From NCBI GenBank assembly GCA_036571765.1, contig BROE01000016.1:10048892-10112891 (forward strand): a stretch of 64,000 nucleotides of DNA. Reading direction: 5' to 3'. Positions 63,601 to 64,000 of the stretch are shown piece after piece. This DNA comes from Plecoglossus altivelis. Its lineage: Eukaryota; Chordata; Actinopteri; Osmeriformes; Plecoglossidae. The notes under the pieces were generated by a model. The model had not been told where the DNA came from, searched no databases, and was given only the letters and a program-made list of their open reading frames with translations. Position 1 is the first letter of the stretch, and each line of letters opens with the position of its first letter. A program made the translations under genes and the position numbers.

Positions 63601-64000
63601 AGTAGATGTGATTAAAGTAAATATATCTTAAGCTAAACACTGACCGAATATGAAACCGTAATTACACATGTTCTTCCCCCACATGTTGCTGCAGGCAGCC
63701 TTTTAATATGATAATTGTGTTTTGACTGTTAGCAGAGTGAGAAGCTATACCAAGCAAGCCTCACATTGTCCACAGTAGGGAATGAATTAACACTTTGGCA
63801 CTATAGTATGCACACACCTTCACACACACACAAACACTAAACTCAACTAAGTATTTGACCGTATTAGTGTAGAATATGTGCACTATCATGTCCTTATCTC
63901 CATTGTCATGTGCTAGATCTTCCACTAGTGTGCTATTAGTATGCTGTTCCTCAGTCTAGAAATCAGCCTCACAGTCCATTATTGAGCCGCACTTGTTGTA
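60638..64000 (+). other. pcdh15: 5' part of the intron after coding exon 22
   Basis: At least 3.4 kb. The exon that should continue with the mammalian-type P-P-P-V-S-E-L segment was not found, so the intron runs past the window end. A CpG-rich patch lies at about 61970-62260 and a CTC repeat at 63268-63290. No other gene was recognised. Confidence 0.8.
61970..62260. promoter_or_regulatory. Second CpG-rich intronic patch
   Basis: By eye more than twenty CpG in about 290 bp, including ACCGCGCGTG and GGTCGGCGCGGCGGGC, well above the surroundings. Role unknown; possible internal promoter or enhancer. Confidence 0.25.

Noticed and set aside
1..64000. Search for bacterial-type systems, CRISPR arrays, tRNA or rRNA genes, and intact transposases or retroviral genes
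   Set aside because: None could be supported. The sequence is vertebrate intronic DNA, and the periodic arrays are micro- and minisatellites without spacer structure.

Overview
The window is nuclear DNA from a bony fish, probably a teleost, and is occupied almost entirely by the 5' half of one gene: a protocadherin-15 orthologue (PCDH15; teleosts keep pcdh15a and pcdh15b, and I cannot tell which this is). Twenty-two coding exons lie on the + strand between 2852 and 60637. Every exon is bounded by AG and GT, all phases chain without a break, and together they encode 1042 complete residues plus two bases of the next codon. Reasons for calling it a fish are the compactness (about 58 kb for a stretch that covers hundreds of kilobases in mammals), the abundant CT, GT and GA microsatellites inside short introns, and a 202-bp hairpin hAT-type MITE of a kind common in teleost genomes.

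Layout. 1-2823 is non-coding (upstream flank or first intron; no 5' leader exon could be placed). The signal-peptide exon is at 2824-2942. A long intron follows, up to 12383. Exons 2-7 (12384-27006) encode EC1, EC2 and the start of EC3. Exons 8-12 (29390-36915) encode the rest of EC3, EC4 and the start of EC5. Exons 13-17 (38387-47363) cover EC5, EC6 and the start of EC7. Exons 18-22 (51129-60637) cover EC7 to EC9 and the EC9-EC10 linker. EC10, EC11, the membrane-adjacent domain, the transmembrane helix and the cytoplasmic tail must lie beyond 64000. No other gene, RNA gene or autonomous transposon could be supported.

Two very small cassette exons lie between the constitutive ones. A 15-nt exon at 11547-11561 encodes D-W-Q-Y-E just before the mature N-terminus of EC1. 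A 21-nt exon at 33332-33352 encodes L-A-P-G-A-T-P inside EC4. Both preserve frame, have good splice sites and match optional segments that I recall from mammalian PCDH15 isoforms.

The other notable structure is tandem repeats next to splice sites. A 34-bp minisatellite copies the exon 9 donor site five to six times. In-frame open repeats begin just inside introns 12, 16 and 21. Long CT tracts sit directly before the acceptors of exons 1, 2, 6, 13 and 22.
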